Source of the DNA: an uncultured Collinsella sp. | GTDB lineage: Bacteria > Actinomycetota > Coriobacteriia > Coriobacteriales > Coriobacteriaceae | Direction: 5' to 3' | NCBI GenBank assembly: GCA_958453935.1 | Contig: CAUDZT010000025.1 | Span: 1-29,396 of the forward strand | DNA: 29,396 nucleotides | Part shown: positions 1-7,895 of the stretch, in pieces | How the letters are laid out: each line of letters starts with the position of its first letter | How positions within the stretch are numbered: the first letter of the stretch is position 1 | Notes under the pieces: generated by a model | Databases searched by the model: none | What the model saw: the letters and a program-made list of their open reading frames with translations, nothing else | What the model was told of the DNA's origin: nothing | Program-made: the position numbers and the translations under genes

Positions 1-1
1 C

Positions 2-7
2 TATACT
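2..7 (+). promoter_or_regulatory. Putative -10 element for ybaK-murJ-uvrC
   Basis: TATACT lies 37 bases before the ybaK start and would place the transcript start near base 14. The -35 element would lie before the window, so this rests on one hexamer. Confidence 0.35.
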
Positions 8-44
8 TAATTTTTGTGTCGCTCTACGAGGGAAAGGATGTGCC

Positions 45-545
45 ATGGCAAAGGCTGTTAAGACGCCAAAAACCAATGCGATGCGCGAGCTGGAAAGCGC
101 CGGCATCTCCTATGTTCTCCATACGTACGAAGACGGCGGCGATGAATCGTCAGGTCTGGGCGTCGCGATTTCCGAGCAGCTTGGCGAGGAGCCCGGTCAG
201 GGATTTAAGACCCTGGTCTGCACGACGCCGTCCAACGACCATGTCGTGTGCTGCATTCCTGTTGCCGACGAGCTCGACCTCAAGGCCGCCGCGCGCGCCG
301 TAGGCGAAAAGTCGCTGACCATGATGCATGTCAAAGATTTGCTTGCCGCGACGGGGTATGTCCGCGGCGGTTGCAGCCCGGTCGGTATGAAAAAACGCTT
401 CCGGACGCTGATCGATGAGACATGCGTCCTTTGGGATACCATTTTTATCTCGGGTGGCAAGCGCGGCTATCAGCTTGAGCTTGCTCCCGATGACTTAGTT
501 GCATTTTGCGGGGCGACGGTTGCCCCGATCACGAGAGAGGACTGA
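45..545 (+). CDS. ybaK: YbaK/EbsC-type Cys-tRNA(Pro) deacylase
   Basis: A 166-residue trans-editing protein of the YbaK/ProX superfamily. The family hydrolyses Cys (or similar small amino acids) mischarged on tRNA(Pro) in the cytoplasm. The family hallmarks are visible: KTLV in the first half (about residues 59-62) and GYVRGGCSPVGMKK (about 105-118), which contains the conserved Gly/Ser/Pro active-site loop. The length matches the family (about 155-170). The ATG is set by GGAAAGGA at 31-38, six bases upstream. The gene ends three bases before murJ, so the two are probably cotranscribed. The family is clear; the exact tRNA substrate is inferred. Confidence 0.92.
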   Translation: MAKAVKTPKTNAMRELESAGISYVLHTYEDGGDESSGLGVAISEQLGEEPGQGFKTLVCTTPSNDHVVCCIPVADELDLKAAARAVGEKSLTMMHVKDLLAATGYVRGGCSPVGMKKRFRTLIDETCVLWDTIFISGGKRGYQLELAPDDLVAFCGATVAPITRED

Positions 546-548
546 GCG

Positions 549-2852
549 ATGCCGCAGGAAGAACCAAAGTCCGGCGCTCACTTTGCAAAAGGGTCGGCTC
601 CTCAGGCGCCCGCGCCCGAGGCCGCTTCGATCGATAACGAGATTCGAAACGCCTGGTCTGCTGCCGCTGACCCGGGCGAGACGGCCGTGTACTTGCGTGC
701 CGCCGGTGCCGGCACGGCGCTTCCCCGTACGGTTCTTTCTTCGGCTCGTCCCGATGAGACGGCTGTCTTTTTGGCCGCCGCTCAATCGAGCGCCAGCGTG
801 ATGCCGACCGCCTCTGAGGCTCCTCGTGCGCCGCGTCCCGATGAGACGGCGGTGTTTTTGATGGCGGCCCAGGGAAAGAGCACGCCGCAGAGCGCTCCTG
901 CCGCTCGTTCCGCCAAACCCGCGGCTCATGATGATGGCGAACCGCTTCTTTCGGATGACGAATGGTCGCCGCTTGGTTCGACCGATCCCATCGAGGGCGT
1001 GGCCATCGACGGTGATGACGACTGGGACCCTCTGTCGTTTTCTGCCCGAACCGTCGCCGCCAAAGAAGTTGACACGGTGTTTGGCGACCACGCCATATTC
1101 GATGATGATGCCGTATCCGGTAACAACATGCCGAACAGCGATGACGCCGCACCTGCTGATGACGCCGTTTTGGTTGACGATCCCTTTGCTATGACCGGCT
1201 CCTTTGCCCTCGTGGACGATTTGCTGCCACAAGATGAGGTTCATGAGGACTCTCAGGACGACGTAGACGATATGGGTTCGTCGGACTACTCCACGGTTGG
1301 TCGTTCTGCTGGCCTCATGACCGTGCTGACCATCGTGTCGCGCGTCACCGGGTTTATCCGCACGTGGGCCATGGCGGCCGCCATCGGCATGTCGCTGCTC
1401 TCGTCCTCCTATCAGGTTGCCAACAACCTGCCCAACATGCTCTACGAGCTCGTGATGGGCGGCATGCTCGTTACGGCGTTTTTGCCGGTGTATATGGGCG
1501 TGAGGCGCGAGCAGGGCCGCGAGGCATCGAACGAGTATGTCGGCAACCTGCTCGGTATTCTGCTTCTGCTGCTGGGCGGCATCTCGCTGCTGGGCACCGT
1601 GTTTGCTCCCGGCTTTATTTGGACGCAGTCGTTCCTTTCGGGCAATGGCGGCAGCATGGATACCGCTGCGTTCATGTTCCGCTTCTTTGCTATCCAAATT
1701 CTGTTTTATGGCTTGGGCTCGGTGTTCTCGGGCGTTCTCAACGCACACCGCGACTACTTCTGGTCGACGTTTGCCCCGGTTCTCAACAATGTCATCGTCA
1801 TCGCCAGCTTTATGGGCTTTGCTCCCGTGTCTGCACAATTTGGCGAGCAGGCCGGTATTATCTTGATCGCAGCTGGTACGACCCTCGGCGTTTTTGTCCA
1901 GATGGCCTGCCAGATTCCCGCGCTTGGCAAGCATGGCGTACATCCTCATATCCATATCGACTTTAAGGACCCCGCGCTGCGACAGACGATTGCGCTTGGT
2001 ATCCCAACGCTGCTCGCCACGGTGTGCATGTTTGTCTCGACCTCCATTACCAATGCCGCCGCGCTGGTGGTGCAGCCCGAGACCGGCCCTTCCGTCATCG
2101 CCTATGCGCGCCTGTGGTACACGCTGCCCTACGCGCTGATTGCCGCCTCGCTTTCGACGGCGCTCTATACCGAGCTCTCTCACGACGCACAGGAGAAGGA
2201 TTACGACAGCGTCCGCACGGGCATTTCGCGCGGTGTCGCCCAGATGCTCTTCTTCCTGATTCCGTTTGCACTGTACCTGATCGTCTTCGCCCGTCCGCTC
2301 AACATGATCTACTGCGCCGGCAAGTTCGATGAATCCGGTGTGGCGCTGGTGTCGGAGTTCCTTATCTATCTGGCGCTTTCCCTGCCGCTCTACGGCGTGG
2401 TCGTGCTGATGCAGAAGAGCTTCTCGGCCCTGCTCGATATGAAACCTTATAGCCGCTATTGCCTGTACTCCGCTATCGGTCAGGCCGGTTCGGTGCTGCT
2501 GTTTGGCGTGGTGCTGGGCTACGGTATGCCGGCTATTGCGCTCTCGTACGTCGTTGACTACGTGGTCTTAGTCGGATGCTCACTGTGGTGGCTGCGCCGT
2601 CGTCTGCACGGCCTTCAGGTCAAGTCTATCCTGCACGGCGGTTTCTTTGGCCTATTGTTCGGTGGCTTGGGCGCTGCCGCGGGTGCCGGCGTCATGTGGG
2701 CACTCGAGCACTTTGTCGGAGTGCTTGGCAGCTCGATCCTAATTACCCTGGGCTACGTTTGTGTTGCAGGCGTCGTCTCGCTTGCTGTAACTTTTGGTCT
2801 TGCCTTCGTCTTTAAGATGCCCGAGGTCTCGGCGCTGCTTCGTCGCAAGTAG
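549..2852 (+). CDS. murJ: Lipid II flippase MurJ with long acidic N-terminal extension
   Basis: A MATE-like MviN/MurJ family membrane protein that moves lipid II across the cytoplasmic membrane for peptidoglycan synthesis. The membrane core runs from about residue 252 to 767 with about 14 hydrophobic segments. It begins SRVTGFIRTW, matching the conserved Arg-bearing first helix of MurJ, followed by NNLPNMLYELVMGG. The double Arg of the E. coli helix-2 region (LRR) reads LYE here. Before the core are about 250 residues rich in Ala, Pro, Asp and Glu with no membrane segment, containing three copies of an ETAV(F/Y)L motif. The first ATG has GAGAGAGGA just upstream and follows ybaK by three bases. 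The Met near residue 242 has no ribosome binding site, so the extension is probably translated. At 767 residues it is much longer than E. coli MurJ (about 510). The function of the extension is unknown. Confidence 0.93.
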   Translation: MPQEEPKSGAHFAKGSAPQAPAPEAASIDNEIRNAWSAAADPGETAVYLRAAGAGTALPRTVLSSARPDETAVFLAAAQSSASVMPTASEAPRAPRPDETAVFLMAAQGKSTPQSAPAARSAKPAAHDDGEPLLSDDEWSPLGSTDPIEGVAIDGDDDWDPLSFSARTVAAKEVDTVFGDHAIFDDDAVSGNNMPNSDDAAPADDAVLVDDPFAMTGSFALVDDLLPQDEVHEDSQDDVDDMGSSDYSTVGRSAGLMTVLTIVSRVTGFIRTWAMAAAIGMSLLSSSYQVANNLPNMLYELVMGGMLVTAFLPVYMGVRREQGREASNEYVGNLLGILLLLLGGISLLGTVFAPGFIWTQSFLSGNGGSMDTAAFMFRFFAIQILFYGLGSVFSGVLNAHRDYFWSTFAPVLNNVIVIASFMGFAPVSAQFGEQAGIILIAAGTTLGVFVQMACQIPALGKHGVHPHIHIDFKDPALRQTIALGIPTLLATVCMFVSTSITNAAALVVQPETGPSVIAYARLWYTLPYALIAASLSTALYTELSHDAQEKDYDSVRTGISRGVAQMLFFLIPFALYLIVFARPLNMIYCAGKFDESGVALVSEFLIYLALSLPLYGVVVLMQKSFSALLDMKPYSRYCLYSAIGQAGSVLLFGVVLGYGMPAIALSYVVDYVVLVGCSLWWLRRRLHGLQVKSILHGGFFGLLFGGLGAAAGAGVMWALEHFVGVLGSSILITLGYVCVAGVVSLAVTFGLAFVFKMPEVSALLRRK
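678..860 (+). repeat. Three in-frame ETAV(F/Y)L motif repeats in the MurJ extension
   Basis: Encoded copies are GETAVYLRAAGA (678-), PDETAVFLAAAQ (750-) and PDETAVFLMAAQ (837-), with Thr at residues 45, 71 and 100. Spacing is 26 and 29 residues. The second and third copies are preceded by Arg-Pro. The DNA encoding them is also similar (gatgagacggc), so this looks like recent tandem duplication in a disordered tail. A fourth, looser copy, EVDTVFGD, has Thr176. Confidence 0.8.
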
Positions 2853-2858
2853 GTGCGC

Positions 2859-4799
2859 GTGGCAGGTCACGACAACATTCCAACACTTGCCGAGCAGGTT
2901 TCGCGCGTTCCCACGCAACCCGGCTGCTATCTTTGGAAAGATGCCAAGGGCGATGTCATCTATGTGGGCAAGGCAAAAAACTTGCGTGCCCGTATGCGTC
3001 AATACGTGACGCTGCAGGACGAGCGTCAAAAGATCCCGCTCATGATGCAGCTGGTGGCGAGCTTTGACTATATCGTGGTGGAGACCGAGCACGAGGCATT
3101 GGTGCTCGAGCGCAATCTGATTGGCCAGTACCATCCGTACTTTAACGTCGATCTCAAAGACGATAAAAGCTATCCCTTTATCGCCATCACCAAGGGCGAT
3201 TTGTTTCCGGCAATCAAATACACGCGAGAGCGTCATAAACCGGGAACGCGCTATTTTGGCCCCTATACCGATAGCCGTGCGGCGCGTGAGACCATCGATA
3301 CGCTACGCAAGGTTATTCCTATTTGCTCGGCATCCTGTGCGGAATGGCGCCGCTGCCGCCGCATCGTCGAATCTCATAAGGGCGAAGAAGACATCGTCAA
3401 TATGATTTGCGCGCAAAACGGGCGTCCCTGCTTTGACTACCATGTCGGGCGCGGGCCGGGCGCATGCGTCGGCGCGATTTCCCCTGCCGACTATGCCAAG
3501 AACGTCAAGCGTGTCGAACGCTTCTTGTCGGGTCATCGCAAGGATGTCGTCGATGAGCTGACATCCGAGATGACGGAGGCAGCCGAGACACTCGATTTTG
3601 AGCGTGCGGCGCGCGTCAAGCGTCGCCTGGAAGTCATTAGGGGTCTGGACGATCGCCAACAGGTCGTTTTTCCATCAAGCGTCGATATCGACGTCATCGG
3701 CTTCTATCGCGAAGAGACTATCTCTGCCGCCTGTGTCTTTGTCGTTCGTGAGGGCCGAACGGTTCGAACTTGTGAGTTCATCCTCGATAAAGGCCTGGAC
3801 GTCGACGAGGAAGAGCTTCAATCGGGCTTTCTTAAGCGCTATTACGACGAGACGGCTGATATTCCAGCCGAGATCAATCTCTCTGTCGAGCTTGAGGATG
3901 CCGAAGCGTTGGGGGAGTGGCTTGCGGGCAAGCGCGAGCGCTCTTGCCATCTCCATAGGCCGCAGCGCGGCGAAAAGCACCGCCTGCTCGATATGGCTTC
4001 CAAAAATGCGCGTCATGCCCTCATGCGCTACATGATGCGCACGGGGTATGCTGACGATCGCACCAATCAGGCGCTTCTGGAGCTCGAAAGTGCGCTGGCA
4101 CTGCCTGCGCCGCCGTTGCGCATCGAGTGCTTCGATATCTCGACGTTGCACGGCACTTTTACCGTCGCTTCTATGGTGGTATTTACCAACGGCCGTGCCG
4201 ACAAGGGCCAGTATCGTCGCTTTAAAATTCAGGCCGAATTGGACGAGGCGAACGACTTCATATCGATGTCCGAGGTTCTGGGGCGTCGCTATGCTCCCGA
4301 GCGCATGGCGGACGAGCGCTTTGGCTCGCGCCCCGATTTGCTCGTTGTTGATGGCGGCAAGCCGCAATTGACCGCTGCAATTAAGCAACTTGAGGCACTC
4401 GGCCTCGATATACCAGTTTGTGGCTTGGCAAAGGCCGATGAGGAGGTTTTCGTGCCGTGGGACGAGACTCCCGTCGTGCTGCCGACCGGCTCCGCTTCGC
4501 TTTATCTGATCAAGCAGGTTCGCGATGAATCCCACCGATTTGCGATTACGTTCCACCGCGAGTTGCGCGATAAGGCTATGACGGTTTCGGTGCTTGACGA
4601 CGTTCCAGGCGTGGGGCCCACCAGAAAACGTGCAATAATGCGCCATTTTGGCTCGATGAAGCGTTTGCGCGCGGCCAGTGAGCAGGAGATTGCAGAAGTT
4701 CGAGGCGTTCCGGCCGATGTCGCCAAAGCGGTCCACGAGGCACTTGTTGCATGGAATGCCGAGCGCGCCCAGGCATCGGCCAACCGTTCCGAAAGCTAA
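2859..4799 (+). CDS. uvrC: UvrABC excinuclease subunit C
   Basis: UvrC makes the 3' and 5' incisions around bulky DNA lesions once UvrB is loaded. At 646 residues it has the normal length. In order: a GIY-YIG nuclease domain (PGCYLWKD at 21-28, then VIYVGKAKNLRAR), a UVR domain that binds UvrB around residues 200-240, and an RNase H-like nuclease domain (RIECFDIST, LLVVDGGKPQLTAA, DESHRFAITFHR). A C-terminal helix-hairpin-helix pair starts DVPGVGPTRKRAI. The GTG at 2859 is preferred because AAGTAGG (2847-2853) sits five bases upstream. An in-frame GTG at 2853 is possible but would have no ribosome binding site. It follows murJ without a gap and probably belongs to the same transcript. In actinobacteria uvrC normally sits next to rapZ; here about 10.9 kb separates them. 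Confidence 0.97.
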   Translation: MAGHDNIPTLAEQVSRVPTQPGCYLWKDAKGDVIYVGKAKNLRARMRQYVTLQDERQKIPLMMQLVASFDYIVVETEHEALVLERNLIGQYHPYFNVDLKDDKSYPFIAITKGDLFPAIKYTRERHKPGTRYFGPYTDSRAARETIDTLRKVIPICSASCAEWRRCRRIVESHKGEEDIVNMICAQNGRPCFDYHVGRGPGACVGAISPADYAKNVKRVERFLSGHRKDVVDELTSEMTEAAETLDFERAARVKRRLEVIRGLDDRQQVVFPSSVDIDVIGFYREETISAACVFVVREGRTVRTCEFILDKGLDVDEEELQSGFLKRYYDETADIPAEINLSVELEDAEALGEWLAGKRERSCHLHRPQRGEKHRLLDMASKNARHALMRYMMRTGYADDRTNQALLELESALALPAPPLRIECFDISTLHGTFTVASMVVFTNGRADKGQYRRFKIQAELDEANDFISMSEVLGRRYAPERMADERFGSRPDLLVVDGGKPQLTAAIKQLEALGLDIPVCGLAKADEEVFVPWDETPVVLPTGSASLYLIKQVRDESHRFAITFHRELRDKAMTVSVLDDVPGVGPTRKRAIMRHFGSMKRLRAASEQEIAEVRGVPADVAKAVHEALVAWNAERAQASANRSES

Positions 4800-4891
4800 A
4801 CGCGCTTCTAAACAACTGATATACATGATTGGCCGATTTTCAATCATTTGTTTCGCGGCGATTACCTACCGATTTCGGGTTTTATTAACGC

Positions 4892-4903
4892 TAAAACGTT
4901 TGA
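4892..4903. promoter_or_regulatory. LacI/CcpA-like operator candidate TAAAACGTTTGA
   Basis: The core AAACGTTT is a perfect palindrome centred on CpG, the shape bound by LacI-family regulators. A longer version of the same core (TTAAAACGTTTTAA) lies upstream of gapA at 17598-17611. No regulator gene is in the window, so the binding protein is unknown. Confidence 0.35.
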
Positions 4904-4964
4904 CTCGACATGGTGAATAACACTGCTATCCTGCGGGTTGACGAAGACTGATATCTCACATCGT

Positions 4965-5045
4965 CGATACATACTGTCTGTCGAATCATTTGTCAATGAA
5001 TTCGGTGAACGGTAGTAAATACCGTTCAAGCGTATGTATGTATCG
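4965..5045. promoter_or_regulatory. Outer inverted repeat CGATACATAC / GTATGTATCG
   Basis: Perfect 10-base arms at 4965-4974 and 5036-5045 are separated by 61 bases. They enclose the inner repeat at 5006-5028. The spacing is too long for one simple operator but would suit two half-sites of a looping or cooperatively binding regulator, or an extended RNA stem. Confidence 0.45.
5006..5028. promoter_or_regulatory. Operator candidate TGAACGGTA-N5-TACCGTTCA
   Basis: Perfect 9-base inverted repeat with spacer GTAAA, 137 bases before the satA start. I did not notice the same sequence elsewhere in the window. Size and symmetry fit a dimeric regulator such as a GntR or RpiR protein; the identity is not visible from sequence. 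Confidence 0.55.
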
Positions 5046-5067
5046 GTCGCCGAGTGCGGCACCTCAG

Positions 5068-5097
5068 TTGGGTTTGTCGGTAGGTAAGGTATATATC
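5068..5097 (+). promoter_or_regulatory. Putative satA promoter
   Basis: TTGGGT (5068-5073) and TATATA (5090-5095, 16-base spacer; or TATATC 5092-5097, 18-base spacer) give a start near 5103 and a leader of about 60 bases. The inverted repeats lie just upstream of the -35. Confidence 0.4.
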
Positions 5098-5164
5098 GTC
5101 CGCAAGTTGCGCGGGGGCAAGTCTAGGTGCTCCCGGGTAAGATTCTCTATTGATAGGAGAAGAC

Positions 5165-6778
5165 ATGGCCATCATCAACAAGGGTATGTCCAGGCGTTCG
5201 TTCCTCGGCCTCACCGGCAGCGTCGCTGCTGTCGCAGGGCTTGGTCTCACCGGCTGCGGTGGCAGCTCTAGCGACGAGGGTTCCGCTTCTGGTTCCGCCG
5301 ATTCCGCCAACCGTGGCGGCGGCGTGATCACCGCTGGTTCCGCTTACGCTCCGTCCAGCTTCGACCCCGCCAGCACCGGCTCCGCTGTGGGCCTGGGTGC
5401 TAACTGGCACGTCGTCGAGGGCCTCTACGGCATCGATTACCACGACTACAGCACCTTCAACGAGCTCGCCACCGACGATCCCAAGTCTGTGGACGACACC
5501 ACTTTCGAGGTCACCATCCGCAAGGGCGCCAAGTTCTCCGATGGCACCGAGGTCACCGCTGACGATGTCGTTGCCTCCTACACCGCTTGTGCCGCTTCCG
5601 CTACCTATGCTCCGTTCTTCCAGCCCTTCGAGTCCATCGAGGCCAAGGACGCCAGCACCGTGACGGTCAAGACCAAGGTCCCCAACTTCTCCCTGCTCAA
5701 GGATCGTCTGGCCATCGTCCGCGTTACCCCGGCCACCCAGACCGAGGAGGATCGCGCCAAGCAGCCGATCGGATCCGGCCCCTGGATGTACGACTCTATC
5801 TCCGATACCGAGATCACCCTGGTTCCCAACCCCGAGTACAACGGTGAGTATGCTGCCGAGGATAAGAAGATCCAGTACAGCATCCTGACCGACCCCACCG
5901 CTCGCGTTACCGCTCAGCAGGAGGGCTCCACGCTCGTTATGGAGCTTGTTACCGCTGACGCCGTCGACCAGCTCGAGAGCGCCGGCTGCAAGATCGATAA
6001 CGTTCAGGGTTTCGGCACCCGCTTCATCATGTTCAACGTCGCCAAGGAGCCTTGGAACAACGTCAAGGTCCGTCAGGCTGTCATGTATGCGCTCGACACC
6101 GAGAAGATGGTCAGCAACACCTTCGCCGGCCTTGCCACCGCTGCCAGCTGCTACCTGCCCAAGAGCTTCACCAACTATCATGAGGCTTCCACGGTGTACA
6201 AGACCGACGCCAAGAAGGCTAAGAAGCTCATTGAGGAGTCTGGCATCACCCCGGGTGCCATCACCCTGCGCACCACCGACAACGAGCAGATCAAGGGCAT
6301 GGCCGCCCAGGTCAAGAACGACCTCGACGCTCTCGGCTTCGATGTGACCATCCAGACCGATACCTCGCCGGCCACCTACGCTGCCATCGACGGCGGCGAG
6401 GCCTACGATATCCTCCTTGCCCCTGGCGATCCTTCCTGCTTCGGCGCCGACCCCGACCTGCTGCTCAACTGGTGGTACGGCGACAACGTCTGGATGCAGA
6501 CCCGTTGCCCGTGGAAGGAGTCCGCTGAGTGGCAGAAGCTCCACGGTCTCATGGACGAGGCTCTTGCCGCCGAGGGCGACGAGCAGCAGAAGAAGTGGAA
6601 CGAGTGCTTCGACATCATTGCCGACAACGCCGTTCTGTACCCCGTTGTCCACGTCAAGACCGTCTCCGCTTCCTGGGACGATCCGTCCACTGCGCCCAAC
6701 GGCGAGGCCCTCGATGGCTTCAAGGGCATCGGCACGACGAGCATGTCCTTCAGGGGCGTTGCGACCGTCAAGGCGTAA
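5165..6778 (+). CDS. satA: ABC transporter substrate-binding lipoprotein (SBP family 5), sialate-type cluster
   Basis: A 537-residue family-5 (Opp/Dpp-type) extracytoplasmic solute-binding protein. The N-terminus has twin arginines (SRRSFLGL, Arg10-Arg11), a hydrophobic stretch and a lipobox LTGC with Cys31, so it is predicted to be a Tat-exported lipoprotein anchored outside the membrane. Family features follow: FEVTIRKGAKFSDG, VTADDVVASY, and the late LLLNWWYG region. The ATG at 5165 has AGGAG at 5155-5159. An upstream in-frame TTG at 5150 would overlap that site and is rejected. It heads a run with two permeases and two ATPases and is followed by nan genes. H. ducreyi SatABCD shows that this transporter family can carry sialic acid, so a sialate ligand is inferred from context. 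Dipeptide binding cannot be excluded. Codon use is strongly biased, suggesting high expression. Confidence 0.88.
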   Translation: MAIINKGMSRRSFLGLTGSVAAVAGLGLTGCGGSSSDEGSASGSADSANRGGGVITAGSAYAPSSFDPASTGSAVGLGANWHVVEGLYGIDYHDYSTFNELATDDPKSVDDTTFEVTIRKGAKFSDGTEVTADDVVASYTACAASATYAPFFQPFESIEAKDASTVTVKTKVPNFSLLKDRLAIVRVTPATQTEEDRAKQPIGSGPWMYDSISDTEITLVPNPEYNGEYAAEDKKIQYSILTDPTARVTAQQEGSTLVMELVTADAVDQLESAGCKIDNVQGFGTRFIMFNVAKEPWNNVKVRQAVMYALDTEKMVSNTFAGLATAASCYLPKSFTNYHEASTVYKTDAKKAKKLIEESGITPGAITLRTTDNEQIKGMAAQVKNDLDALGFDVTIQTDTSPATYAAIDGGEAYDILLAPGDPSCFGADPDLLLNWWYGDNVWMQTRCPWKESAEWQKLHGLMDEALAAEGDEQQKKWNECFDIIADNAVLYPVVHVKTVSASWDDPSTAPNGEALDGFKGIGTTSMSFRGVATVKA

Positions 6779-6840
6779 GACTCGCTTGAGTCTGTATGCA
6801 GGATGTCGGTCGTTGGGACCGTATCCTCATAGTTGAAACA

Positions 6841-6874
6841 AAGACCCGGGCGACCTCGATGTCGCTCGGGTCTT
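6841..6874 (+). promoter_or_regulatory. Intra-operon hairpin after satA (attenuator or mRNA stabiliser)
   Basis: Arms of 14 bases (6841-6854 and 6861-6874) pair with a single G-U wobble around a 6-base loop. No T-run follows, so full termination is unlikely. The position between the binding-protein gene and the permeases fits partial termination or 3'-end protection that makes satA mRNA more abundant. Confidence 0.6.
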
Positions 6875-6935
6875 GTAATGAGTATCCGTACTCATATACC
6901 AGTTGGTCCTACCGACAAAAGAAAGGGGAGAGAAC

Positions 6936-7892
6936 GTGAACAACTTGCTACGTTTGATTGGAAGGCGTCTTGTGGCGCTGCCGATCATGGCATTGGGCGT
7001 CACCGTCCTGGTGTTCTTCCTTATGTCGTTCTCCAAGACCGACCCCGCCTACACGGCGTTGGGTGACGGTGCCTCGCCCGAGGCGGTTGCCGAGTACCAT
7101 GAGAAGTATGGTCTGGACGACCCCTGGCCCGTGCGCTACGTGCGCTATATGGGCGATTTGATCCATGGCGACATGGGCACCTATGGTGCTGCTCGCAACT
7201 CCGTTGCCAAGCGCATCTCCACGGCCCTGCCCGTCACGATGCAGCTGACCTTCATCGGCCTTGCCATCGGTGCGGTCGTTTCGTTTTTGCTCGGCGTCAT
7301 CGCGGCACTGTATCGCGACAAATGGCCGGACCAAGTGATCCGCGTCTTTTCCATCGCCGGCTTGGCAACCCCGTCGTTCTGGCTTGCCGTTCTGTTGATC
7401 CTGCTGTTCTCTTCCTACCTTAAGGTGCTCCCGGCATCGGGTGCTCTGCCTCACTTCACCACGAATCCGGCTGGTTATCTGGGCCGCATGATTATGCCCG
7501 CCATCGCCTTGGCATTTCCGCTGACGGGCCAGATGACTCGTATCGTGCGTACCGCCATGGTCGAGGAGCTCGACAAGGACTATGTCCGTATGGCTCGCGG
7601 TGCCGGCGTTCCCGAGAAGGTCGTCGTCGGTATCAACGTTCTTCGCAATGCGCTGATCACCCCGGTCACCACCCTCGGTCTTAAGATCGGTTACCTCATG
7701 GGCGGCGCCGTCGTCATCGAGGTTATCTTCAACCTCCCCGGCATGGGCACCGCGATTCTGCAGGGCGTTCAGGGCAACGAGGCGAACCTGGTTCAGGGCG
7801 TCGTTATCGTCGTTGCTCTTGCCTTCATCATCATCAACATCGTGGTTGACATGCTCTACCTGCTCATCAACCCGCGCATCAGGACGGTGTAG
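6936..7892 (+). CDS. satB: ABC transporter permease, DppB/OppB type
   Basis: A 318-residue binding-protein-dependent permease. It has an N-terminal membrane helix (about 9-29), the large first periplasmic loop with GLDDPWPVRYVRYMGDL typical of the OppB/DppB group, then five more membrane helices. The cytoplasmic EAA coupling loop is at ARGAGVPEKVVVGINVLRN, and the protein ends in an NPRIR motif. The GTG at 6936 is chosen because AAAGGGGAG (6922-6930) lies five bases upstream; the earlier in-frame TTG at 6903 has no ribosome binding site. It should pair with the permease half of the next gene to form the transmembrane channel. Specificity for sialic acid is inferred from the nan genes downstream. 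Confidence 0.9.
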   Translation: MNNLLRLIGRRLVALPIMALGVTVLVFFLMSFSKTDPAYTALGDGASPEAVAEYHEKYGLDDPWPVRYVRYMGDLIHGDMGTYGAARNSVAKRISTALPVTMQLTFIGLAIGAVVSFLLGVIAALYRDKWPDQVIRVFSIAGLATPSFWLAVLLILLFSSYLKVLPASGALPHFTTNPAGYLGRMIMPAIALAFPLTGQMTRIVRTAMVEELDKDYVRMARGAGVPEKVVVGINVLRNALITPVTTLGLKIGYLMGGAVVIEVIFNLPGMGTAILQGVQGNEANLVQGVVIVVALAFIIINIVVDMLYLLINPRIRTV

Positions 7893-7895
7893 ATT

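Larger units (their letters stand above)
4800..5164. other. 365-base gene-free regulatory region upstream of the sialate-type cluster
   Basis: No coding sequence is supported. The region is more AT-rich than its flanks. It holds an AAAACGTTT palindrome (4893-4901), an outer 10-base inverted repeat (4965-4974 with 5036-5045), an inner 9-base inverted repeat (5006-5028), and a plausible promoter at 5068-5097. I see no clear uvrC terminator with a T-run. Confidence 0.7.

Noticed and set aside
495..2183. 562-residue open frame on the minus strand across ybaK and murJ
   Set aside because: It is antisense to two clear family members, its protein is rich in Arg/Gly/His with no recognisable domain, and it follows from codon bias.
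2853..2858. GTG at 2853 as the uvrC start
   Set aside because: The AAGTAGG site overlaps it and is spaced correctly only for GTG 2859.
4938..4966. TTGACG as the satA -35
   Set aside because: No -10-like hexamer lies 16-18 bases downstream.
4800..5164. Riboswitch or tRNA in the long satA upstream region
   Set aside because: No cloverleaf, CCA end or recognisable riboswitch consensus was found; the repeats look like protein-binding sites.
5147..6652. 501-residue minus-strand frame opposite satA
   Set aside because: Low-complexity Gly/Leu/Val shadow of the binding protein.
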